Assembly (NCBI GenBank): GCA_963695415.1
Contig: CAVOGL010000006.1
Span: forward strand, 130,793 to 194,792
Direction: 5' to 3'
DNA: 64,000 bases
DNA from: CAVXWV01 sp963695415
GTDB taxonomy: Bacteria; Chloroflexota; Anaerolineae; Anaerolineales; UBA4823
Position 1 is the first letter of the stretch, and every line of letters starts with the position of its first letter. Positions 9,546 through 18,807 of this stretch are shown here, piece after piece. The position numbers were made by a program, and so were the translations under genes. The notes below the pieces were generated by a model. The model made no database searches. It was not told where the DNA came from and worked only from the letters and a program-made list of their open reading frames with translations.

Positions 9546-10730
9546 TTAAAGCTCGGGTACCAGGCAGTTTGTTTCCTGGATTGAATCCAGGTGTTCTGCC
9601 AACACGCTGAAAAGGGCATCAACGTCCGCCTGAGTATTGTACGCCTGGGCGGAGACGCGTACCAGGGCATGCCCATTCCAACGCAGCACAGGCACCACAA
9701 TGCGCCTGATTTCCAGGCGCTTGTTTAACCCCTCCAGGTCCACGTCTGGCAGGGGGATGCTGACCATCTGGTTGAACCAATCCGTCGTATCTGGGCAGAA
9801 AGGTGGTAATCCTGTGAGTGAACCCACCCGCTTGCGCAGGTCGCTGACCACGACATGGCAGCCTGCCTGCCGGGCTGCCCAGTCGTTCTGCTCCTGGAAG
9901 TCAATGGCTGCCGGAACCGACAGGAATCCGGAGACATCACGCGTGCCCTGGTTCTGCTGGTATGGCACGAAGGTATTCTTGCCATTCCCATCGATGTGCT
10001 GCCAGCCATAGCTGATCACCAGCGGATCCAGCCACGCCTGCGCCTCCGGATTGGCATACAAAAAGCCAGTGCCCTTGGGCGCCGACAGCCACTTGTGGCA
10101 GGCGCCCACGTAGATATCGGCGCCTACCTTTTCCAGGTCGAGGGGGATATGCCCGGGTGCATGCGCACCGTCAATAATGGTCAAGATGCCCAGCTCGCGG
10201 GCGTGCCGGCAGATGTCTTCAACCGGCAGGATCAGGGTGGTGAAGCAGGTCACATGGCTGAAAAAGAGCACGCGTGTGCGTGGCGTAACCCCAGCAAACA
10301 GGGCCTCAACGATATCGTTCTTGGTCACCACGGGCAGTGGGATGGGATGGTGGATGTAGCGCGCCCCGGTCTTGTGAGCGGTGTAGTCCCAGATCTGGTT
10401 CATCGCCGGGTACTCTTGGTCGGTGGTCAGGATTTCGTCACCGGGCTGCAGGTCGAGGCTGCGCGCGACCATATTGACGGCGGTGGTCGGGTTGGGGAAG
10501 TAAACCAGGTCGTCCTCCGGGGAATGCAAGAATTTGGACAGGCGAGACCGTGCCTCGACGATCAATCCCGGGGCGCGCCTGCCGATGAAATCTACCGGCT
10601 GACGCTCCAACTCCCGCTGCCAGTACTGGTAGGTCTCGAAAACCGGTTTGGGGCAGGCGCCAAACGATCCATGGTTAAGGAATATAACATCCGGATCCAA
10701 GAGGTATTGTTCACGGATTGGTGCAATCAT
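9546..10730 (-). CDS. PLP-dependent class V aminotransferase, isopenicillin-N-epimerase-like
   Basis: Cytoplasmic PLP enzyme, 394 residues, fold type I. The N-terminus FLNHGSFGACP is the class V/CefD-like signature. The cofactor-binding Asp is in DGAHAPG, and the Schiff-base Lys is in the GACHKWL motif. Members act as epimerases, cysteine desulfurase relatives or lyases, so the substrate cannot be set. A nitrilase gene lies upstream on the same strand, 143 bases away. It converges with the ATPase-TPR gene, leaving a 27-base gap with no clear terminator. Confidence 0.87.
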   Translation of the reverse strand: MIAPIREQYLLDPDVIFLNHGSFGACPKPVFETYQYWQRELERQPVDFIGRRAPGLIVEARSRLSKFLHSPEDDLVYFPNPTTAVNMVARSLDLQPGDEILTTDQEYPAMNQIWDYTAHKTGARYIHHPIPLPVVTKNDIVEALFAGVTPRTRVLFFSHVTCFTTLILPVEDICRHARELGILTIIDGAHAPGHIPLDLEKVGADIYVGACHKWLSAPKGTGFLYANPEAQAWLDPLVISYGWQHIDGNGKNTFVPYQQNQGTRDVSGFLSVPAAIDFQEQNDWAARQAGCHVVVSDLRKRVGSLTGLPPFCPDTTDWFNQMVSIPLPDVDLEGLNKRLEIRRIVVPVLRWNGHALVRVSAQAYNTQADVDALFSVLAEHLDSIQETNCLVPEL

Positions 10731-10873
10731 TTTGCTCTATAATCAAACTTATCACCTGTGCGCATTAAGAGAGTCTTCATTGGCAAGCACAAATCACCCG
10801 GAAATTCTGGTGATCATATGTTCACGATTATATTATCATTTTAAGATTATGTTCAAAGCATAGTTTGTTTTGC

Positions 10874-11765
10874 TCAAAGCTGCGACCTGTTCACATATCC
10901 TGCATAACTCTCATCATCCCAGGGGATGTCCGGGTAATCCTGCCAGGTTTTAACATCCGTTACCAGCGTGCCGTACAATTCCGGACGGCGCTGGTGCATC
11001 TGGCGCAGATGCTTGCGGTGCCAGCGCAGCTTGTGCAGATCGATGGTCGCATGCACACAGGCATCTCCAGCCTCTGTAATGCGCGGGAAGAGGCGCATTT
11101 CCTCCCGCTCTCCCTCTGCCTGAATGCATAGTCCCCAGGGATCGGCGAAGCCGGTGTTACGCCCGTTGCTGATGTTGGCGCCAACCACCACGCCGTGACA
11201 GTTGGCAGCAGTGATGCAGAAGGCGTCTTCGATAAATCCATCCCTGCCATTGATCCACAGGATGATTTCCGCACCGGTGTATGCCGCGCAAGCCCATGCC
11301 TCAGGGAAATAACCATCGTAGCACTGTAATATTCCAACAGGGGCGAAGTCCAGGTGGAAAACCTTGAATTGGCTGCCCAGGATACCCCTGGCTTCATCAT
11401 CGTGACCGGGGAGCGGAGGCCAGTAGTGCGGGGGCGGTCCGGATGCCGGATGGGTTTTGAGGTAACGCCCAAGGATTTCGACCCTGCCGGTCGACCATCA
11501 ATGCCGTGGTCGCCCACCGCTCGCCATGTGACTCAACCAGACCAACAACGGAATACATTTTGTATTTCCTGGTCAATTCCAGGAAGCCCTGCACGTCAGG
11601 ATGCTCGATGGGGATGCGGTTCCCCAGGGTATACTCGGGAAAAGCAATCAGGTCGGAGCCATAATCAACCGCCTGTTCAAAAAACGGCTCCATTCGTTCC
11701 AGAATAGCCCCATCGGTTTGGTTGGGTGTAAACTGAACCATCGTAATTTTGCATTGCGAATGCAT
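10874..11765 (-). CDS. Carbon-nitrogen hydrolase (nitrilase superfamily), frameshifted
   Basis: About 297 residues when joined. The Glu-Lys-Cys triad is visible across two frames: AFPEYTLG (Glu), RYLKTHP (Lys) and ILQCYDGYFPE (Cys). The N-terminal half reads through ALMVDRQGR. The correct frame then resumes one base on with ILGRYLKTHP. An extra base in the three-base run at 11476-11478 explains the break (+1), and removing it gives an intact enzyme. The ATG at 11765 has GGAGGA just upstream; a longer in-frame start at 11801 is less likely. Substrate is probably an amide or nitrile, not identifiable here. Its neighbour is a PLP enzyme on the same strand. Confidence 0.8.
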
Positions 11766-12016
11766 ATTGTCCTCCGGAGATAAAGGATTAGAATGGGGCA
11801 TCCTGAACAGAGACGCAGACCTAAGTTTAACATCACTTCAAGTGGAGTTTGGAGCTCTTCGCACCTGAAACTTTCGACCAATTCGGGGGAAATTTCCTGG
11901 AGATATTCTTTGGAAATTGGTGAAGTGAAGGTTCTTTTTTCCGTATCAAAAAATATCAGATGGTATATACCAGGCGATATTAAGTATCCATCACATATTA
12001 ATTGGGTTAACCGGGT
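11766..12016. promoter_or_regulatory. Divergent intergenic region between nitrilase and SDR genes
   Basis: 251 bases separating divergently transcribed genes, so promoters for both must lie here. The right half is AT-rich. I see no confident -35/-10 pair, palindrome or RNA gene. Short open frames crossing it are not supported by any family resemblance. Confidence 0.35.
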
Positions 12017-12982
12017 ATGATCGCCATCACAGGAGTCTCCGGACTGGCTGGCGCGAACCTGGTGCGTGCTCTACTCGCTGAAGGCAGGCAAGTGAGGGGA
12101 ATTATTCATCATGAGAAAAGAGCTGTTTCAGGTCTGGGGATTGAGCTGGTCCAGGCAGATGTGCGCAATCTTGATGCGCTCATGCGGGCTTTCACAGGGG
12201 TAGAGGTTGTCTACCATCTTGCAGCCCAGATCTCACTGGCTATGGACAGTTGGAACGAGGTTGAAGCCATCAATATCCAGGGGGTGCGCAACGTAGTCGA
12301 AGCCTGTTTGAAGTGCGGTGTGAAAAGGCTGGTTCACTTCAGTTCCGTCCATGCTCTGCAGCAAGAGCCTGATGACCAACCTGTCGATGAAGACCGACCA
12401 TTGGCAACTGCCTCACGCTTCCCACCTTATGACCGCTCCAAAGCGTTTGGGGAGATCGAGGTGCAGAAAGGGATCGAGCGCGGATTGAACGCCATCATCC
12501 TGAACCCAACCGGGATGGTCGGACCATTTGATTACTATCCTTCGTATTTTGGCGCGGCGCTCCTCTCGATCGCAAAAGGGAATATCCCCGCACTGGTATC
12601 CGGAGGGTTCGACTGGGTGGACGTGCGCGACGTGGTGTCTGCTGCCATCCGGGCGGAGCAGGATGCGCCTTCCGGCAGCCGCTACCTGCTCTCGGGTCAC
12701 TGGCGTTCTGTCCAGGAGGTGGCTAAACTGGCTGCCAGAATTGCCGGGAGAAAACCACCTCGACTGGTCATCCCTCTGCGCCTGGCATACCTGGCGGCAC
12801 CACTAATGCCATTAATCGCAAAAATCAATGGGAGCCAGCCCATCTACACCAATGTCACCCTGGATGCCTTGAAAAGCAACCGGTCTGTCAGCCATGCCAG
12901 AGCCACGCGGGACTTCGACTACCAACCTCGTCCTTTCGAAGAGACCATCTTCGACACCCTGGAATGGTTCTACACGGAATAG
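12017..12982 (+). CDS. NAD-dependent epimerase/dehydratase (extended SDR)
   Basis: Cytoplasmic Rossmann-fold oxidoreductase or sugar epimerase, 321 residues. The N-terminal nucleotide-binding motif is TGVSGLAGANLV (TGxxGxxG). DVRNLDAL marks the adenine pocket, YHLAAQ and HFSSVHAL the middle strands, and YDRSK carries the catalytic Tyr and Lys. The catalytic Ser sits in FSSVHAL. It resembles dihydroflavonol-reductase/hopanoid-associated sugar epimerase-like members. It is followed 33 bases on by a steroid-5-alpha-reductase-type gene, and the pair may modify a lipid or isoprenoid. Substrate unresolved. Confidence 0.88.
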   Translation: MIAITGVSGLAGANLVRALLAEGRQVRGIIHHEKRAVSGLGIELVQADVRNLDALMRAFTGVEVVYHLAAQISLAMDSWNEVEAINIQGVRNVVEACLKCGVKRLVHFSSVHALQQEPDDQPVDEDRPLATASRFPPYDRSKAFGEIEVQKGIERGLNAIILNPTGMVGPFDYYPSYFGAALLSIAKGNIPALVSGGFDWVDVRDVVSAAIRAEQDAPSGSRYLLSGHWRSVQEVAKLAARIAGRKPPRLVIPLRLAYLAAPLMPLIAKINGSQPIYTNVTLDALKSNRSVSHARATRDFDYQPRPFEETIFDTLEWFYTE

Positions 12983-13015
12983 TTATCTGAAGACCACAAA
13001 GGATTTAAGACCGGT

Positions 13016-13778
13016 ATGAACCAATCATTGTTGTATTCCATCCTGCTCTTCTCCAGTCTCGCCATGGCTGGAGTGGTATTCATTACTTTAATGTTCATCA
13101 ACGCGCCCTATGGTCGCCATATCCAGCGCGGTTGGGGTCCTGCCATCCAAAACAGGATTGGATGGTTGGTGATGGAAGCGCCTTCTGCACTGGTTTTCCT
13201 TGCTTTCTATCTGATTGGCACGGCACCCAAAAATCTGGTAATGTTGTTTTTCTTATTGATGTGGGAGGCTCACTATTTGCACCGCGCCTTTATTTACCCT
13301 TTCCAGATTGCTGATGGGCGTAAACGGATGCCTGTTGTGGTCATGTTGATGGCATTTGCGTTCAACGTTGGGAATGCATCGATCAATGGTTGGTATGTTT
13401 TTTCGCTCTCAGATGGATATTCGATCAGTTGGCTACGAGACCCTCGGTTCATTCTCGGGGTCGTCTTATTCGTCGGTGGATATACTATCAATCGCCAATC
13501 AGATCGAATCCCTGCGAGGATTGCGTAAACCGGGGGAACTGGGATATAAAATCCCCAGGGGTGGTCTCTTCCACTGGGTATCCTGCCCGAATTACCTGGG
13601 GGAGATCATCGAGTGGTGCGGGTGGGCGCTGGCGACCTGGTCGCTGCCCGGACTGGCATTTGCGGTGTGGACGTTCGCCAACCTTGCGCCGAGAGCGCGA
13701 GCACACCACCGCTGGTACCGGGAGAATTTCGGGGATTACCCCGAAAATCGCAAAGCGCTGTTGCCAGGGATCTGGTGA
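13016..13778 (+). CDS. 3-oxo-5-alpha-steroid 4-dehydrogenase family membrane enzyme (frameshifted)
   Basis: Polytopic membrane enzyme of the steroid 5-alpha-reductase/ICMT superfamily, about 253 residues when joined. The first half has four or five hydrophobic segments and FINAPYGRH. The second half carries the highly conserved C-terminal signature LRKPGELGYKIPRGGLF, then NYLGEIIEWCGWALA and the end RKALLPGIW. The break lies in the CCC at 13510-13512; removing one C restores INRQSDRI-LRGLRKPG (+1). Bacterial members reduce double bonds in steroids or other lipids with NADPH; the true substrate is unknown. Neighbours: an SDR upstream and a URO-D protein downstream. Confidence 0.82.
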
Positions 13779-13802
13779 AGTACTTAAAACATAGAAGATA
13801 TG

Positions 13803-13846
13803 ACTTGATGTCAAGTAAGTGGAAAAATATCTTATTGTTTTCCACT
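13803..13846 (+). terminator. Two adjacent stem-loops downstream of the reductase gene
   Basis: A short palindrome ACTTGA-TG-TCAAGT (13803-13816) is followed by a stem AGTGGAAAA (13818-13826) pairing with TTTTCCACT (13838-13846). No long T-run follows, so termination is only a possibility. Confidence 0.3.
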
Positions 13847-13912
13847 ACTTCAATTTGAACACCTCATTTTCTCATTTATAATCGCCTATACTCACAATTT
13901 ACCGAGGTCTCA

Positions 13913-15004
13913 ATGAAAAACATGACACCCTTACAGCGCTTCCACGCCTGCATGCAATACCAGCCCGTCGACCAGGTCCCATGGTGGAACTGGGGCGCCT
14001 GGCCTGAAACCCTTGAGCGCTGGCAGCAAGAGGGCTATGATCCCACAGTCTATGAGCCTGGCGCTCTGGCAGACCCGCGCCACTGGATCGGGCACTGGTT
14101 CTTTCCCCACCCGCCTTTTGAGAACAGCGTGCTGGAAGAGACAGACCGCTATACTGTTTACGTCAACCACGAGGGCATCCTGATGAAGGAAATGAAAGAC
14201 CAGCCCTTCAGCTCGATGCCCCAGTTCCTGAAGTTCCCGGTCGAAAACCGCCAGGAATTTCGCAAGTTCTGGGCTGAACGCATGCAGCCTGACCTGTCCC
14301 AACGTCTTGGAGTCGATTGGCGAGATCAGCTGCGCAGGCTGCGTGAAGAACCAATACCCTTTATTATTATCTCCGACCGCTGGGGCGGTTTCTTTGGTCC
14401 ATTGCGCAACCTGCTGGGTGTGGAGAATCTATGCAAGATGTTCTATGATGACCCGGCGTTCATCGAGGAGATGATGGACGCGGACGCAGATTTCATCATC
14501 GCTATGATGGAGCAGATCCTGGACGTGATCGAGATCGATGCCTTCGCCTTCTGGGAGGACATGGCATACAAAGCCGGTCCGCTGCTCTCGCCGAGACAGG
14601 CGCGCCAGTACATGCTGCCGCGCTACAAGCGCGTCGCCGATTTCCTCTACAGCCGGGGGGTAAAGTATATCGGTGTGGACAGCGATGGTCAGATCGACGG
14701 CTTGATCCCGGTATGGCTGGACGCGGGATTGAACTTCATCTACCCGTTCGAGGTACAGGCGGGGATGGACGTGCTCGAGGTACGGCGTGAATACGGTCGC
14801 GACCTGCGCATCTGGGGTGGATATGACAAACGGGTTCTTGCGCAGGGCAGGCAGGCGATCGATGCGGAAATTGAGCGGCTGTTGCCGTTGATGGCAGAGG
14901 GCGGGTTCATCCCGCACACCGACCACAGCTGCCCACCAGACATCAGCTTCGAGAACTACTGCTACTACATGGAACGCATGGCAAAGGAGACGCAAATCTC
15001 ATAA
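13913..15004 (+). CDS. Uroporphyrinogen decarboxylase-family (URO-D/MtaA-type) protein
   Basis: 363-residue TIM-barrel protein. The N-terminus TPLQRFHACMQYQPVDQVPWW is the standard URO-D-family opening. YKAGPLLSPRQARQYMLPRYK and the C-terminal HTDHSCPPDISFENY motif follow. Residues in this last motif match the position where the corrinoid methyltransferase branch (MtaA/MtbA) binds zinc, so a methyl transfer role is possible. It is not hemE: the neighbours are not haem genes and the window has two more paralogues (27992 and 58183). The start is followed by a normal family N-terminus. Confidence 0.85.
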   Translation: MKNMTPLQRFHACMQYQPVDQVPWWNWGAWPETLERWQQEGYDPTVYEPGALADPRHWIGHWFFPHPPFENSVLEETDRYTVYVNHEGILMKEMKDQPFSSMPQFLKFPVENRQEFRKFWAERMQPDLSQRLGVDWRDQLRRLREEPIPFIIISDRWGGFFGPLRNLLGVENLCKMFYDDPAFIEEMMDADADFIIAMMEQILDVIEIDAFAFWEDMAYKAGPLLSPRQARQYMLPRYKRVADFLYSRGVKYIGVDSDGQIDGLIPVWLDAGLNFIYPFEVQAGMDVLEVRREYGRDLRIWGGYDKRVLAQGRQAIDAEIERLLPLMAEGGFIPHTDHSCPPDISFENYCYYMERMAKETQIS

Positions 15005-15023
15005 ACAAGGTTCGGAGAGAAAA

Positions 15024-15659
15024 ATGAATATAAACCGAATAATTATTTGCCTGTTACTTGCTCTTTTAGTTACATCATGTAACAATACAACCAACCAAAC
15101 AGAGGAAATTTCACATTTGATGCCACAATCTACTGATACAGCACAATCCGTATCGCAGCCAACTAGCCAAAATGGACCCTTCGATCCAACTTCTGAACCA
15201 AATAGCGCTGATATATCACAACAAATCAAAATCGTAACTGAAAAACCAAAGGTACATATTGATCCTGTCAAATTTGATGGTATCGTGGTTCTTGTCCAGT
15301 ACTATATGTTTTTGGATCTGGGTTTGTATGAGGAAGCTGTCTCCTTATACAGTATTCCCAAACAAAATATTAATGGTATAGAAGCAGATAAAGATTACTT
15401 CCAATCTTCCTTGGAATCAGTTGAAATTAGCTCAATCCTTCCATATGATTATTGGCTTGCTCAACAGGGCATGGATCTTTTACCAACTCCACAGAATGAA
15501 ATCCGGTTTGTAGTAAAAACAACAGTAGTTTATAAAGGAGCTGCATGGAATGATAACGGAACACCAGTTCCGTATGATAAAGTCAGCTTTATTTCTCTAA
15601 TTTTGGAAAATAATGTATGGAGAATAAATGAAATTAATTCATCGCCATGGTACCAATAA
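15024..15659 (+). CDS. Hypothetical lipoprotein in AT-rich patch
   Basis: 211 residues. A hydrophobic N-terminal segment ends in a lipobox LVTSC (Cys19), followed by an N/T/S/Q-rich linker of about 60 residues and a compact C-terminal domain (about 85-211) with alternating charged and aromatic segments. That domain has the look of an SnoaL/NTF2- or DUF4878-type fold; this is only an impression. GGAGAG precedes the ATG. The AT-rich composition is unlike the gene just upstream, and a recombinase relic lies downstream, which suggests acquisition by transfer. Function unknown. Confidence 0.65.
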   Translation: MNINRIIICLLLALLVTSCNNTTNQTEEISHLMPQSTDTAQSVSQPTSQNGPFDPTSEPNSADISQQIKIVTEKPKVHIDPVKFDGIVVLVQYYMFLDLGLYEEAVSLYSIPKQNINGIEADKDYFQSSLESVEISSILPYDYWLAQQGMDLLPTPQNEIRFVVKTTVVYKGAAWNDNGTPVPYDKVSFISLILENNVWRINEINSSPWYQ

Positions 15660-15837
15660 TATTAAAAATCAAAAATGTACAAAAATCTGCTATGAAAAAG
15701 TATATCTGTCATTAAATTTTAGTAATAGTAATGGTACAACAACGAATCTACCTCAACCAATGAATCAATATCCTTATCCAGCGCCGATGGAGGAACGTGA
15801 AGTTCCTAATTTAATATCCCCATATCCAGCACCATAA
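15628..15837 (+). pseudogene. Possible C-terminal coding remnant with PYPAP motifs
   Basis: A 69-codon frame overlapping the end of the lipoprotein gene. Its end repeats a YPYPAP/SPYPAP proline motif seen at the ends of some surface proteins in this group. The first 40 codons look random and no ribosome site is visible. I treat it as a possible remnant rather than a gene. Confidence 0.25.
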
Positions 15838-16139
15838 TATAAGGCAAATTAAGAAGGAATCAATCAAGCTTGGATATAACTGAAATTGTGGCGAAACTAA
15901 ACCGCGTCAAATTCAATCTTTATGAGTAAAAGCAGTCTGTAGTTGATAACTCATGTTGGGAAAAACTTTATTGGGTTTACGGAATAATGAAAATAACCCC
16001 TGTTGTGTTCCTAAAGAAATAAATATGGTTGATAATTCAACCCTTGTTTTTTCCGCTTAAAGTCCTCTAAGGTGTCCATAATGAACATAATTCGAACCAG
16101 AATAAAATTATGTTCGAAGAATTGTCTAGCGTAGATAAA
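15838..16139. other. AT-rich non-coding stretch
   Basis: No open frame with family resemblance, no tRNA and no clear terminator. The composition matches the lipoprotein region upstream. It lies between a possible coding remnant and an integrase relic, so it is probably decayed mobile DNA. Confidence 0.4.
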
Positions 16140-16334
16140 CCTGGAAGATCATCGCAATCATTTGCACAGAAGTGGGATTGCGTGGCATCTCAGTATTCAT
16201 GACTTACGCAAGATCGGTGGTTATCACACCCATAAGAGGTGGTTCTGACGTTGGAAAAGCATAAGCTCAATCATGAGCCCATAGCTTATACGCAGCGATA
16301 CCTGGGCATCACTGAAGAACACTTCAGCCAATAA
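16140..16334 (+). pseudogene. Tyrosine recombinase/integrase C-terminal relic
   Basis: Frames broken by stops and shifts still spell the end of a phage/Xer-type integrase. At 16193-16246 the reading IHDLRKIGGYHTHKRWF matches the HxxR box region of the family. At 16252-16334, in another frame, LEKHKLNHEPIAYTQRYLGITEEHFSQ with a stop contains the conserved His, then the RYLGIT segment with the nucleophile Tyr. The N-terminal two thirds is absent. The relic marks an old integration event in the AT-rich patch. The gene is dead. Confidence 0.75.
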
Positions 16335-16665
16335 CATAGAAATTTTTCTTTGATCTAAAAGTGTGACAATTTTTTTACCATTGTCACTTCAATTACTTCT
16401 GGTAAATTATTCCCTAGTGAGGATTTTTACTAGATGTCACCGTTCTTGTAAGACAAATTGTTAGCAAGTATTCTTCATAAATATTCTATCTTATAGATTT
16501 ATATCCAATAGTTGATTGGAATTAAGTTCAAACGTTCGCCTTCCAACAGACGTAACATGAATGGTGAATCCTATCACCCTTCTGGATCTTATAGGCTTCA
16601 TAAAACATATAATAGGTGGAAAATCTCCGAAGGAAGTAACGCAAAATTCAGTCTCTCACTTCCAG
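16335..16665. other. AT-rich intergenic stretch after the integrase relic
   Basis: 330 bases with no supported gene. It separates the plus-strand relic from the end of the minus-strand EamA gene. No attachment-site repeat could be recognised within the window. Confidence 0.4.
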
Positions 16666-17629
16666 TCACCCAATTTCCTGCTGGGTGAAACCAGGCATTT
16701 TCCTGGCACTATTACCCTCATACAAGCGCAGAGCAACCACACCTGACAGGATCAAAAGGCTGCCCAGCAGCTGTATCAAGGTCAGACGTTCATCAAGGAA
16801 AAAATATGCGATGGTGGCTGTGAAAACCGGCTCCGTGGTCAGCACCAGGTTGGCAATGCTGGCGGGGAGGTGGCTCAGGCTGACGTTGTACAAACCAAAT
16901 CCCAGCAGAGATGGTCCGGCACCCAGAATAAACAGCACCAACCAGCCTGTCCACTGGTTACCCAACCATAAGAAATCAAGCGGCTTTTGAGCACTCCCCG
17001 GCAGGAAGTTCCCGGGCAGGATATTGACCAGGAATAAATAAAGGGTAGCGAATCCAAAGGTATAGAGTAATGTCGTCCATGGGTTCAGCCCACGCATGGA
17101 GGCTGAACGACCCATCAGACTGTATGCTGCATAAGCGAGCCCTGTGAAAATGCCAATCAGAATGGCCATGAAATTCGTGTTCCACACATCGGGATTGTAT
17201 GCGGCTGATACGAGCACACAACCCGAAAGACAGAGAATAACAGCAAGGATTTTGATCCAGTCCAACCGTTCCTTGAGCAACCACCAACCCAGGATAGCCG
17301 TAAATGCCGCTGAAGCTGTACGACAGGACCGTTGCCACAGAAGCTCCATTGAATGCCACAGAAAGGGTCCACAAACAATTGAAGAGCGCCAGCACCAATC
17401 CATAAGCAGCAAGATACGCCAGGTTGGTCCGATTCACTTGGAGCAACGCCGGACGGATGAGCACCAGAACCGGGATCAATGTGACAACAAGGAATAAATC
17501 ACGCCAGAAAGCCAGCACCAGCGGTGGAATCAGATAAGTCTGTGTGAGGTACCGGATCAGCACCGCAGTTGTCGACAGCGTTGCCGCGCCGGCAAGTGCA
17601 GCCAGATAACCTCGAGTGTTCTTGGTCAG
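16666..17629 (-). CDS. EamA/DMT-superfamily transporter (frameshifted, atypical start)
   Basis: About 320 residues when joined, with ten hydrophobic helices in two EamA repeats (for example LGWWLLKERLDW ends the first repeat and YFFLDERLTLIQLLGS the second). The frame breaks at 17313-17314. Removing one base of the AGCTTCAGC context (minus strand) restores SYSSAAFTAILGWW (+1). The coding frame opens at a CTG at 17629 that overlaps the patatin stop as CTGA. A GTG at 17563 is the next usable start, but it would remove the first helix. These carriers export or import small metabolites; the substrate is unknown. Confidence 0.72.
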
Positions 17630-18744
17630 AGTTTTCGTGCCTTAAGGTAAGCGTCCATAGCAGCATCCCCTGCATCAACCAGGGCTTTCACACGCTCTGA
17701 AGGCATATCGAAATCAAGTGTACCCACGTTTTTCGCAGGCAGATGGCAAACCAGGTCGCCATACTCATCCAGGAATGACCTGTCGTTTCCACCCATGACC
17801 GTATCTGCCAGACCCTGGATGCGTAATACAAACTCCTGGAGAAAGTCCAGTCCTTCGAGAAAGCCTTTTTCGGCGGATGATGCTTCCATGGGATCTTCAA
17901 TACCAGGCACAGGTAAGGTCTCATCGATCAACAAGCCGATTACATTCTTGTTGGCTGCACCTTCACCCATAATTTCATCAATATTATCATCCGTGGAAAC
18001 GAACAACCGGATTGGGAAATTACTAAGCAGCCCGCCATCTACGACACGATGGTCACTGATTTCCCGACCACGGTAAAGACCCCACTCAGGCTGCCAGCGC
18101 ACCTCAGGCCAGGCAAAAGGCACACTCATCGACATGCGCACCGCCCAAATTGTTGGACAATCCGGGGCAGTGCGGTGGTTCAGGACAAGCATTTCCCTTG
18201 CGGTAGTATTAGCGGCAACAACGGAAAAATCCCGATTTGTCCTCTCATAGAATTCCCGTAAGGTCGTCCCGCTCAAATCGAGCCCATCATGGTCAAGCCT
18301 TTCAATGATCCATTCCAGGAAAGCTTCCCCTGAAAACCAACCACCCCACAATAACAGGGAAAGCACATGGCGGAAGAATTCCCGTCCTAAGATCCCGTCA
18401 ATGATCCGGTCAACAACGGGTTCAATCGTGTTCGGGACGACAGGGTTGTCCAATTCCGTGATCAACCACGAGCGCATACCATCAGACAACCTGTCATCTG
18501 CATCGATTGTGGGAGTATCCAGAAATGCGGAAAACACGGAATGTCCATCAGGAAGCCGCGCCTGTAATGCTTCCAGACAGTGTTGGGCATCGTATCCTGC
18601 CGCCACCAGAACAGAAACGATTGAACCAGCTGAAGTTCCGATGATCCGACCCACAGTATGACCATTACGTTCAAACGCTCGCAGTGCCCCTGCAAATGCA
18701 CCGCCTTTTGCCCCTCCGCCCTCGAAAACCAGATCAAATTCCAT
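17626..18744 (-). CDS. Patatin-like phospholipase
   Basis: 372-residue serine lipid hydrolase. The oxyanion loop EGGGAKGG is at residues 8-15, the nucleophile Ser in GTSAGS (36-41), and the catalytic Asp in VVDGGLLSNFP (about 225-230). A strong AGGAGG precedes the ATG. There is no signal peptide, so it acts in the cytoplasm or on the inner membrane face. It sits between the GH3 glucosidase and the EamA transporter on one strand with short gaps. It is distinct from the larger patatin at 48035. Confidence 0.92.
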   Translation of the reverse strand: MEFDLVFEGGGAKGGAFAGALRAFERNGHTVGRIIGTSAGSIVSVLVAAGYDAQHCLEALQARLPDGHSVFSAFLDTPTIDADDRLSDGMRSWLITELDNPVVPNTIEPVVDRIIDGILGREFFRHVLSLLLWGGWFSGEAFLEWIIERLDHDGLDLSGTTLREFYERTNRDFSVVAANTTAREMLVLNHRTAPDCPTIWAVRMSMSVPFAWPEVRWQPEWGLYRGREISDHRVVDGGLLSNFPIRLFVSTDDNIDEIMGEGAANKNVIGLLIDETLPVPGIEDPMEASSAEKGFLEGLDFLQEFVLRIQGLADTVMGGNDRSFLDEYGDLVCHLPAKNVGTLDFDMPSERVKALVDAGDAAMDAYLKARKL

Positions 18745-18807
18745 TATTTTCCTCCTGAATTCATGTTGCTGTCGATTTCTATTTGAGCCGGACCAGTCTC
18801 GTCAATT

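Noticed and set aside
9855..10742. 295-codon plus-strand open frame
   Set aside because: Lies antisense to the class V aminotransferase, whose motifs are conserved. Shows no family resemblance and no ribosome site.
10960..11517. 185-codon minus-strand frame inside the nitrilase locus
   Set aside because: It is the third frame. The Lys, Cys and C-terminal nitrilase motifs are all in the frame ending at 10874.
13913..15004. Annotation as hemE
   Set aside because: No haem genes nearby, three diverged paralogues in the window, and a Cys/His end motif closer to corrinoid methyltransferases.
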